A DNA stretch of 13,412 nucleotides from Dichotomicrobium sp964650735 (GTDB lineage: Bacteria; Pseudomonadota; Alphaproteobacteria; Rhizobiales; Rhodomicrobiaceae): contig CAZYUT010000050.1 of NCBI GenBank assembly GCA_964650735.1, positions 1-13,412 of the forward strand, written 5' to 3'. The notes beneath the pieces were generated by a model. It saw only the letters and a program-made list of their open reading frames with translations, had not been told where the DNA came from and ran no database searches. Within the stretch, counting starts at the first letter, position 1, and every line of letters starts with the position of its first letter. Shown piece after piece: positions 5,806 through 11,759 of the stretch. The translations under genes and the position numbers were made by a program.

Positions 5806-7020
5806 GTGTCCCTCGATATCATTGCGCCGTCCGGCACAATATCCGCTGATGCCGCGCGCCAGGCTGCCAGAGCCAGGAACAAGCCCAGCCTGATCGGCAT
5901 GAGCCGCGCGGAAATGGCTGCGTTTCTCGGCGCGATGGGCGTGCCCGAACGCCAGCAGAAAATGCGCGTCAGCCAGCTCTGGCGCTGGATCTACACCCAG
6001 GGCGTACGCGATTTCGACGCCATGACAAACGTGTCGAAGGCGCTGCGCCGTGACCTGAGCGAAGCGGCCACACTGGAGCGCCCGGAGATCGTGTGCGAGC
6101 AGATCTCCGTCGACGGCACGCGCAAATGGCTTTCGCGCCTTGCCTCGACCCAGCCTGGTGCGCCTGGTCCCGAGGTCGAGACGGTCTATATCCCCGACGC
6201 TGATCGCGCGACGCTGTGCATCTCCAGCCAGGTGGGCTGCACCCTCAACTGCAGCTTCTGCCACACTGGCACACAGCCGCTGGTGCGCAACCTGAGCCCG
6301 GGCGAGATCGTCGGCCAGATCATGCTTGCGCGCGACCGGCTGGGAGACTGGCCCGGCCTGGACGCCGACAACCCGACCGCCCTTCCCGAGTCTGAGCGCA
6401 AGATCAGCAACATCGTTCTGATGGGCATGGGCGAGCCGCTCTACAATTTCGATAATGTCAAGACGGCGATGGAAATCGCCAATGACGGCGACGGGCTGGC
6501 GATCTCAAAGCGGCGGATCACCCTGTCGACCTCCGGGGTCGTGCCAATGATCCCGCGCACCGGCCACGAGATGGGCGTGATGCTGGCGATCTCGCTGCAC
6601 GCCGTGACGGACGCGTTGCGCGACGAACTCGTGCCGCTCAACAAGAAATATCCGATCGCGGAGCTCATGAACGCCTGCCGCCGCTATCCGGGCCTGGCGA
6701 ACAACCGGCGCATCACCTTCGAGTATGTGATGCTCAAAGGGGTCAACGATTCGCTGGATGAGGCGAAGGCGCTGATCCGGCTGTTGGCCGGCATCCCGGC
6801 GAAAATCAACCTGATCCCGTTTAATCCCTGGCCGGGCGCGCCTTACGAATGCTCCGACTGGGATCAGATCGAGAATTTTGCAGCCGTGATCCAGCGCGCT
6901 GGTTACGCATCCCCAGTGCGCACGCCGCGCGGGCGCGATATCATGGCGGCCTGCGGCCAGCTCAAATCTGAAAGCAAGAAGGTCCGCGCCAGCGAACTGC
7001 GCAAGCGCCAGACGGCGTGA
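5806..7020 (+). CDS. rlmN: Dual-specificity 23S rRNA/tRNA adenine C2 methyltransferase (radical SAM)
   Basis: RlmN methylates C2 of adenosine 2503 in 23S rRNA and of adenosine 37 in some tRNAs, using two S-adenosylmethionines and a radical mechanism. The 404-residue product has the CxxxCxxC iron-sulfur motif at Cys145, Cys149 and Cys152 (GCTLNCSFCHTG). Cys138, seven residues before, corresponds to E. coli Cys118, and Cys383 (DIMAACGQL) corresponds to Cys355, the residue that carries the methyl group, so the enzyme should be active. NIVLMGMGEPLYNFDNV and the NLIPFNPWPG segment are further family signatures. An amino-terminal accessory domain (about 30-110) begins with MSRAEMAAFLGAMGVPERQQ. The start is GTG at 5806 with GGAGA five bases upstream. 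About 20-25 residues precede the usual start region of the family, so a later start near the internal MSRAEM is an alternative. Confidence 0.96.
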   Translation: MSLDIIAPSGTISADAARQAARARNKPSLIGMSRAEMAAFLGAMGVPERQQKMRVSQLWRWIYTQGVRDFDAMTNVSKALRRDLSEAATLERPEIVCEQISVDGTRKWLSRLASTQPGAPGPEVETVYIPDADRATLCISSQVGCTLNCSFCHTGTQPLVRNLSPGEIVGQIMLARDRLGDWPGLDADNPTALPESERKISNIVLMGMGEPLYNFDNVKTAMEIANDGDGLAISKRRITLSTSGVVPMIPRTGHEMGVMLAISLHAVTDALRDELVPLNKKYPIAELMNACRRYPGLANNRRITFEYVMLKGVNDSLDEAKALIRLLAGIPAKINLIPFNPWPGAPYECSDWDQIENFAAVIQRAGYASPVRTPRGRDIMAACGQLKSESKKVRASELRKRQTA

Positions 7021-7117
7021 GCCGCGGGAAACGACTTCGAAAACACCGCTGCAGCGCATACCGATGCGAGGCCCGCGCGAAAGACGTGCGGGTCAAAACC
7101 CATAAACGGAGGCGCTC
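7021..7117 (+). other. rlmN-metY intergenic region (metY leader)
   Basis: These 97 bases hold two small possible hairpins: CGCAT/ATGCG closed by ACCG (7055-7068), and GGGT/ACCC closed by CAAA (7090-7101), the second about ten bases before the metY ribosome site GGAGG. Because met genes of alphaproteobacteria are often controlled by S-adenosylmethionine riboswitches, I looked for SAM-II and SAM/SAH-type conserved segments and did not see them. Confidence 0.25.
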
Positions 7118-8404
7118 ATGTCAGATCAGGATCAACGCAGCTTCGAAACCCGCGCCATCCACGCGGGCGCGCAGCCCGACCCTGCGACCGGCGCGCGCGT
7201 GACGCCGATCTACCAGACCACCTCTTTCGTGTTCGAGAATGCAGAACATGCCGCTGCGCTGTTCGGGCTCCAGCAATTCGGCAACATCTACACCCGCATC
7301 ATGAACCCGACCCAGGACGCGCTGGAGCAGCGCGTGGCTTCGCTGGAGGGCGGCACCGCAGCGCTGGCGGTCGCATCGGGGCACGCGGCGCAACTCATCA
7401 CCATGCACACGCTGCTGGAGCCGGGCGACGAGTTCATTGCCGCGCGCCAGCTTTACGGCGGGTCGATCAACCAGTTCGGCCATGCCTTCAAGAAGTTCGG
7501 CTGGAATGTTGTCTGGGCCGATGCCGACGACCCGGCCACGTTCGAGCGCGCGCTCAGCGGCAAGACCCGCGCGATCTTCATCGAATCGATCGCCAACCCC
7601 GGAGGCGTCGTGGTTGACATCCCCGCGATTGCCGCGATCGCGCGGCGCGCGGGCGTCCCGCTGATCGTCGACAACACGATGGCCACGCCCTATCTCTGCC
7701 GGCCGAAGGAGCACGGCGCGGACATCGTCGTGCATTCGCTGACCAAGTTTTTGGGCGGGCACGGCAACTCGATCGGCGGCATCATCGTCGATTGCGGCAC
7801 CTTCGACTGGAAGGCGTCCGGCCGCTATCCCGCGCTGACCCAGCCCAACCCAAGCTACAACGGGATGGTCATGGCCGATGCCTTTGGCAACATGGCCTTT
7901 GCGATTGCCTGCCGCACGCTGGGCTTGCGCGACCTTGGCCCGGCGATCGCGCCGCTGAATGCGTTCCTGATCCTCACCGGCATCGAGACGGTATGCCTAC
8001 GGATGCAGCGGCACTGCGAGAATGCGCTGGCGGTCGCGCGCTGGCTGGAGCAGCGCCCCGAGGTGGCGTGGGTGTCCTATGCCGGGCTGGAGGGGAACCG
8101 CTATCACAGCCTGATGCAGCGCATTTGTCCGAAAGGGGCGGGCGCGGTGTTCACCTTCGGCCTCAAGGGCGGCTATGATGCGGGCGTGGCGCTGGTCTCC
8201 AGGGTCGAGATCTTCTCGCATCTGGCGAATATCGGCGACACCCGCAGCCTCATCATACATCCGGCCTCGACGACGCACAGCCAGCTCACGCCCGAGCAGC
8301 GCGCGCAGGCGGGCGCTGGCGACGATGTCGTGCGGCTGTCGGTCGGGCTGGAATCGGCAGACGACCTGATCGCCGATCTGGACCAGGCGATGCCACGCGG
8401 CTGA
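7118..8404 (+). CDS. metY: O-acetylhomoserine sulfhydrylase (O-acetylhomoserine aminocarboxypropyltransferase)
   Basis: This 428-residue pyridoxal-phosphate enzyme of the Cys/Met metabolism family makes homocysteine from O-acetylhomoserine and sulfide, the direct sulfhydrylation route to methionine in the cytosol. The protein begins with SFETRAIHAGAQPDPATGAR, then the VTPIYQTTSFVFEN signature. It has the phosphate-binding LEGGTAALAVASGHAAQ region and the LIVDNTMATPYLCRP segment with the cofactor-contacting Asp. The Schiff-base lysine is Lys210 in VHSLTKFLGGHGNS. The carboxy end has the substrate-binding NIGDTRSLIIHPASTTHSQL loop and DVVRLSVGLESADDLIADL. The length (about 430) and the insertion around DCGTFDWKASGRYP fit MetY better than the shorter MetZ or MetB enzymes. 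The ATG has a strong GGAGG Shine-Dalgarno five bases upstream. A weak terminator lies about 70 bases after the stop. Confidence 0.95.
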   Translation: MSDQDQRSFETRAIHAGAQPDPATGARVTPIYQTTSFVFENAEHAAALFGLQQFGNIYTRIMNPTQDALEQRVASLEGGTAALAVASGHAAQLITMHTLLEPGDEFIAARQLYGGSINQFGHAFKKFGWNVVWADADDPATFERALSGKTRAIFIESIANPGGVVVDIPAIAAIARRAGVPLIVDNTMATPYLCRPKEHGADIVVHSLTKFLGGHGNSIGGIIVDCGTFDWKASGRYPALTQPNPSYNGMVMADAFGNMAFAIACRTLGLRDLGPAIAPLNAFLILTGIETVCLRMQRHCENALAVARWLEQRPEVAWVSYAGLEGNRYHSLMQRICPKGAGAVFTFGLKGGYDAGVALVSRVEIFSHLANIGDTRSLIIHPASTTHSQLTPEQRAQAGAGDDVVRLSVGLESADDLIADLDQAMPRG

Positions 8405-8471
8405 GGGCGCCCGACACAGTGTTTCGTCCGGTCGCCGTGAAATCCCCGCAATTTGGTAGCACAGGCGTCTA

Positions 8472-8494
8472 GCCGTTTGTAAACACGGCCTTTT
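8472..8494 (+). terminator. Possible weak intrinsic terminator after metY
   Basis: GCCGT (8472-8476) pairs with ACGGC (8485-8489) around an eight-base loop, followed by C and four T (8491-8494). The stem is short and the T run modest, so it may be leaky. It starts 68 bases after the metY stop. Confidence 0.35.
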
Positions 8495-8512
8495 CACGAC
8501 GGCGGGCAGCGT

Positions 8513-8541
8513 GCGGCGCGTGCTTCGTCGCCGCCGCTTTT
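8513..8541 (+). terminator. GC-rich hairpin before the small secreted protein gene
   Basis: GCGGCG (8513-8518) pairs with CGCCGC (8529-8534) around a ten-base loop; CGC and four T (8538-8541) follow. It could be a second terminator for the metY transcript or a 5' leader hairpin of the next gene, which starts 37 bases further on. Alternative pairing with CGGCGG at about 8499-8505 is possible. Confidence 0.3.
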
Positions 8542-8577
8542 GCTCTTTTCAAAAACCAGATTGAAGGATGCATCGCA

Positions 8578-8934
8578 ATGGCTAACAAAATATCGGTTCT
8601 GGCCGCTACGGCAATCGCCGGCGCATTGATCGCAACCACCCCAGCGGCCGCGCTGCGTGCTGACGTTCAGGCCGCCGTTGACGCTGTCGAAAAACTTCGC
8701 GCCGATGACGGGAAAATGCAGGAATATTGCGCGATCCAGTCCGAAATCGAAAGTGCTGGCGACGACGAGGCGAAACTGGATGCCGCATTCGGCAAGCTCG
8801 ATAACTTCTTTGACGGTCTCGGCGATGCGTATGCGGCGATGTTTTCGATTGAGGAAGAACTCGATCCCGAATCTGAAGATGCGCGCGCGCTGGATGAAGC
8901 GTTCAGCGCCCTCGACGAGACGTGCCAGATCTGA
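8578..8934 (+). CDS. Small, highly acidic secreted protein of unknown function
   Basis: I do not recognise a family. The 118-residue product has a clear Sec signal peptide (MANKISVLAATAIAGALIAT, then TPAAA) with an AxA-type site after about residue 25, so it should be periplasmic or exported. The mature chain of about 93 residues has 26 acidic and only 7 basic residues, a net charge of about -19, and is almost free of Pro and aromatic residues until a DNFFDGLGDAYAAMFS centre. The pattern of Leu, Ala and Phe suggests two or three amphipathic helices. Only two cysteines occur, one early (EYCAIQSE) and one at the end (ETCQI), which could pair. The start has AAGGA nine bases upstream. It stands alone between probable terminators and the efp promoter region, so its context says little. 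Codon use looks like that of its neighbours, which supports a real gene. Confidence 0.75.
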   Translation: MANKISVLAATAIAGALIATTPAAALRADVQAAVDAVEKLRADDGKMQEYCAIQSEIESAGDDEAKLDAAFGKLDNFFDGLGDAYAAMFSIEEELDPESEDARALDEAFSALDETCQI

Positions 8935-8939
8935 CCAAC

Positions 8940-8959
8940 GCTGCGCCGCTTGACGCAGC
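8940..8959 (+). terminator. Hairpin just after the small secreted protein gene
   Basis: GCTGCG (8940-8945) pairs with CGCAGC (8954-8959) around an eight-base loop, starting six bases after the stop codon. Only TT follows, so an intrinsic terminator is doubtful; mRNA end protection is equally possible. Confidence 0.3.
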
Positions 8960-8990
8960 TTCGTGCTGGGTTATCCGCGCGCCGGTGCGC

Positions 8991-9004
8991 CTCGCGGAAG
9001 CGAG
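8991..9004 (+). other. Tetraloop hairpin in the efp upstream region
   Basis: CTCGC (8991-8995) and GCGAG (9000-9004) form a five-base stem closed by GGAA, a stable GNRA tetraloop. There is no T run after it. Its role is unknown. Confidence 0.3.
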
Positions 9005-9015
9005 CCGTATTGCTC

Positions 9016-9045
9016 TTGACTTGGCCGCAAATAAGCGGCTTCTGA
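9016..9045 (+). promoter_or_regulatory. Candidate efp promoter region with internal palindrome
   Basis: TTGACT (9016-9021) is a near-consensus -35 box. The downstream -10 region (around 9039-9045, TTCTGA-like) is poor. A perfect GCCGC/GCGGC inverted repeat (9024-9028 and 9035-9039) around AAATAA occupies the spacer, where a bound repressor would block polymerase. The efp start codon is about 45 bases further on. Confidence 0.3.
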
Positions 9046-9087
9046 CAACGTAGCGAGTGGTTGGACCCAATTTCGAGCAGCAGGCTC

Positions 9088-9651
9088 ATGAAGATCAACG
9101 GCAATGAAATCCGCCCCGGCAACGTCATCGAACACAAGGGCAGCCTGTGGGCGGCGGTGAAGATTCAGCACGTCAAGCCCGGCAAGGGCCCGGCCTATGC
9201 GCAGGTCGAGCTGAAAAACCTGCTGGATGGAACCAAGCTCAACGAGCGCTTCCGCTCATCTGAAACGGTCGAGCGGGTCCGCCTGGAACAGAAGGATTTC
9301 CAGTACCTCTATCTGGAAGGGGACATGCTGGTCTTCATGGACTCAGAAACCTTTGAGCAGATCGAGATCCCCGAGGACTTCGTTGGCGAGCGCAAGGCAT
9401 TCCTTCAAGAAGGCATGCAGGTCACCGTTGAAATGCATGAAGGCAAGCCGATCGGCGTGACGCTGCCCGATCAGGTGACAGTGCAAATCGCCGACGCCGA
9501 GCCGGTCGTGAAAGGGCAAACGGCTTCATCGTCATACAAGCCCGCGACGCTGGAAAACGGCGTGCGCGTGATGGTGCCGCCCTTCATCAGCGCTGGCGAG
9601 AAAATCGTCGTCGATACCAGCGATCTCAGCTATGTGCGCCGCGCCGAGTAG
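9088..9651 (+). CDS. efp: Translation elongation factor P
   Basis: EF-P binds the ribosome between the P and E sites and helps peptide bond formation at polyproline stretches. The 187-residue product (family norm about 188) begins MKINGNEIRPGNVIEHKG and shows the three beta-barrel domains: a KOW-like domain I (1-65), domain II (66-130) with YLYLEGDMLVFMDSETFEQ, and domain III with VTLPDQVTVQIADAEPVVKG, ending in GEKIVVDTSDLSYVRRAE. The tip of domain I reads VKPGKGPAYAQV; Lys33 is the equivalent of E. coli Lys34, which is beta-lysylated by EpmA, so this is a lysine-type and not an arginine-type (rhamnosylated) EF-P. No epmA or epmB gene is in the window. I chose the ATG at 9088; an in-frame TTG at 9061 would add nine residues with no family support. 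The Shine-Dalgarno is weak. Confidence 0.97.
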   Translation: MKINGNEIRPGNVIEHKGSLWAAVKIQHVKPGKGPAYAQVELKNLLDGTKLNERFRSSETVERVRLEQKDFQYLYLEGDMLVFMDSETFEQIEIPEDFVGERKAFLQEGMQVTVEMHEGKPIGVTLPDQVTVQIADAEPVVKGQTASSSYKPATLENGVRVMVPPFISAGEKIVVDTSDLSYVRRAE

Positions 9652-9683
9652 CACGGCTGAGATTTTCGCGTTCCGATAACGTT

Positions 9684-9715
9684 GCCGCTGGGAACTGCCC
9701 GCGCGCGACAGCGGC
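9684..9715 (+). other. Inverted repeat between efp and suhB
   Basis: GCCGCTG (9684-9690) and CAGCGGC (9709-9715) form a seven-base stem with an 18-base loop in the 106-base gap. There is no T run after it. A CGATAAC motif lies just upstream at 9674-9680. Confidence 0.3.
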
Positions 9716-9757
9716 CAGGCGTTCCAGCCTCGCATTGCGCAGCATTTCAGAGGACCG

Positions 9758-10558
9758 ATGCCGGTATCCGCGCTCATGAATGTGATGATCGGCGCCGCCC
9801 GCAAGGCCGGGCGCGGTCTGGCGCGCGATTTTGGCGAGGTGGAGCACCTGCAGGTTTCGAAAAAGGGACCTGCGAATTTCGTCACCGCCGCCGACATGCG
9901 CGCGGAAAAAGTTCTTTTCGAAGAGCTGTCGCGCGCCCGCGAGGGCTACTGTTTCCTGATGGAAGAGCGCGGCCGCGTCGATGGCCCGGACAAGACTCAC
10001 ACCTGGATCGTCGATCCGCTCGACGGTACGACGAATTTCATGCATGGCATTCCGCTGTTCGCGATCTCGATCGCGCTGGAGCGCGATGGCCAGCTTGTCG
10101 CGGGCCTGATCTACAATCCGGTCACGGGTGACACCTACACCGCTGAGCGCGGCAAGGGCGCATTCCTGAACGACCGGCGCATCCGCGTAGCGGCGCGATC
10201 ACGCTTGAGCGACAGCGTTGTGGTCACTGGCATTCCACACCTTGGGAAGGAGGGCCACGAACGTCACCTTGCCGAGCTGGGGGCGGTGATGGCCCAGGTG
10301 GCTGGCATCCGGCGGACCGGCTCGGCGGCGACCGACCTGGCCTGGGTTGCCTCGGGCCGCTTCGACGGCTACTGGGAGCGCGGCATCTCGGCCTGGGACA
10401 TGGCCGCGGGCATCGTCCTGGTCCGCGAGGCGGGCGGCTTCATCTGCGACGCAGATGGCGGGCAGAACATGCTCACGGGGGGAAGCATCGTGGCCGCCAA
10501 TGAGGCTATCCAGCGCGATCTTGTGAAACTCGTCAGCCGCCGGCCGGCGCGCGCATAG
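9758..10558 (+). CDS. suhB: Inositol monophosphatase family protein (SuhB-type)
   Basis: The 266-residue product is a magnesium-dependent, lithium-sensitive type phosphatase. Metal ligands are visible: Asp46 (FVTAADMRAE), Glu69/Glu70 (FLMEERG), Asp86 and Asp89 in the hallmark WIVDPLDGTTNF (83-94), and Asp214 in the second hallmark WDMAAG. GIPLFAISIALERDG and the RRTGSAATDLAWVASGRFDGYWE segment also fit. Family members hydrolyse inositol-1-phosphate or related sugar and polyol phosphates; in E. coli SuhB also joins the rRNA antitermination complex, independent of catalysis. Which role applies here cannot be told. The ATG has an AGAGGA site three bases upstream, a rather short spacing. The gene follows efp by 106 bases and precedes the MotA-like gene by 114 bases. 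Confidence 0.92.
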   Translation: MPVSALMNVMIGAARKAGRGLARDFGEVEHLQVSKKGPANFVTAADMRAEKVLFEELSRAREGYCFLMEERGRVDGPDKTHTWIVDPLDGTTNFMHGIPLFAISIALERDGQLVAGLIYNPVTGDTYTAERGKGAFLNDRRIRVAARSRLSDSVVVTGIPHLGKEGHERHLAELGAVMAQVAGIRRTGSAATDLAWVASGRFDGYWERGISAWDMAAGIVLVREAGGFICDADGGQNMLTGGSIVAANEAIQRDLVKLVSRRPARA

Positions 10559-10672
10559 GCCGTCGCCGTCAAGTTAACATTTTGCTGTGCGGTGAAATCC
10601 GTTAAGAAGGCCTCCGGGGGGCGTCCAGCGGATCGCGCTGGCTTCGCGGAACGAATAGGCAGAGCACCGATC

Positions 10673-11722
10673 ATGGCGAAAACGGGGTATGAGACCACTC
10701 TCTCGCGTCCGCAGGTATTTGTCTGGCGCATGTTCCTGTTCATCGTTCTGGCGGGCTTCGTCGTGGCCCTGCTCTACGAGGACATCATTGATGCGTTCCT
10801 GGCGAATCCGGCACTGAACGGGCTGATCCTCGGCGTACTGTTGCTGGGCATCATCTACGCCCTGCAGCAGGTCCTGCGGCTCTACCCGGAAATTCGCTGG
10901 GTCAACAGCTTCCGCATTTCCGACCCGGGCCTGGCGAGCGAGCGGCCGCCCGTCATGCTCGCGCCAATGGCGACGATGTTCCGCCGCCGCCAGGGCCAGG
11001 CGCAGGTCTCGCCGGTGGTTATGCGCTCGATCCTCGACTCAATCGGCTCACGGCTAGACGAATCGCGCGAGACCACGCGCTATCTGGTCGGGCTGTTGAT
11101 CTTCCTCGGTCTGCTCGGCACATTCTGGGGCCTGTTGCAGACGATCCAGTCGGTGGGCGCTACAATCGCGTCGCTGAACACCACAACCGCGGAAACATCG
11201 CTGATCTTCGAGGAGCTGAAGTCCGGCCTGCAAGCACCCCTCAGCGGCATGGGCACCGCCTTTTCGTCCTCGCTCTTCGGTCTGGCCGGCTCGCTCATCC
11301 TCGGCTTTCTCGATCTGCAGGCGTCGCAGGCCCAGAACCGCTTTTATAATGAGCTGGAGGAGTGGCTCTCCGGGATCACCGAAATGGCCCCCGAAGGCAG
11401 CACGGCCAGCGCGATGCAGGGGACCCCGGCGCAACTCCGCTTCGCCATGCTCGACATGCAGCGCAGCATCACCGACCTGGGCGAAAAGATCGAGCACAGC
11501 GGCGGCGGCGGCAGCTCCGAGACGACCGAGGCGATCCGGGAGCTGTCCGGCGGCATCGACCGGATGGTCAAGCAGATGCGCGCGGAACAGAAGATCGTGC
11601 GCGAATGGGTGGACGAGCAGGCGCAGCAGCAGTCCGAGCTGGCCGCCGTCCTGCGCGAGCAGAACCAGTTGGCGAGCGCACTGCGCGATATCGCCGCGCG
11701 CGCTCCGCGCCGGGAACGATAG
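10673..11722 (+). CDS. MotA/TolQ/ExbB-type proton channel subunit, non-flagellar
   Basis: The 349-residue protein is an inner-membrane ion-channel subunit of the MotA/TolQ/ExbB superfamily, whose members form a pentamer around a dimeric partner and turn ion flow into motion. Four hydrophobic helices are visible at about residues 17-37, 48-68, 138-160 and 193-213. The third carries the superfamily signature FLGLLGTFWGLLQTI with Thr150, and the fourth PLSGMGTAFSSSLFGLAGS. A cytoplasmic loop (69-137) separates the helix pairs. The cytoplasmic tail (217-349) is charged, has a GGGGSS linker at 277-282 and then a coiled-coil-like stretch rich in Gln and Glu to the end. The ATG at 10673 is preferred; an in-frame GTG at 10592 would add 27 residues that look non-coding in character. 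The tail is unlike TolQ or ExbB, which are shorter. The partner gene starts 37 bases downstream. Its cargo or process is unknown. Confidence 0.85.
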   Translation: MAKTGYETTLSRPQVFVWRMFLFIVLAGFVVALLYEDIIDAFLANPALNGLILGVLLLGIIYALQQVLRLYPEIRWVNSFRISDPGLASERPPVMLAPMATMFRRRQGQAQVSPVVMRSILDSIGSRLDESRETTRYLVGLLIFLGLLGTFWGLLQTIQSVGATIASLNTTTAETSLIFEELKSGLQAPLSGMGTAFSSSLFGLAGSLILGFLDLQASQAQNRFYNELEEWLSGITEMAPEGSTASAMQGTPAQLRFAMLDMQRSITDLGEKIEHSGGGGSSETTEAIRELSGGIDRMVKQMRAEQKIVREWVDEQAQQQSELAAVLREQNQLASALRDIAARAPRRER

Positions 11723-11745
11723 GGCCCCTGCCAGCCACAGGATTT

Positions 11746-11752
11746 AAGGAGA
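11746..11752 (+). promoter_or_regulatory. Strong ribosome binding site of the MotB-like gene
   Basis: AAGGAGA lies eight bases before the ATG at 11760. It is much stronger than the site before the upstream MotA-like gene, which would favour efficient translation of the second subunit from the shared transcript. Confidence 0.75.
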
Positions 11753-11759
11753 CCGCATC

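Noticed and set aside
7021..7117. SAM-II or SAM/SAH riboswitch before metY
   Set aside because: The gap is the right place, but I could not find the conserved pseudoknot segments of either class. A covariance search of this gap would settle it.
9061..9087. TTG start for efp
   Set aside because: EF-P proteins start at the MKINGNEIRPG-type sequence; the nine extra residues have no counterpart and no Shine-Dalgarno precedes the TTG.
10570..10610. CtrA-type TTAA-N7-TTAA site before the MotA-like gene
   Set aside because: Two TTAA motifs are present (near 10574 and 10602), but they are 28 bases apart and the required seven-base spacing is not met.
10592..10672. Upstream GTG start for the MotA-like protein
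   Set aside because: The 27 added residues are polar and unrelated to the family, and no ribosome binding site precedes the GTG. The ATG at 10673 places the first helix at the expected distance.
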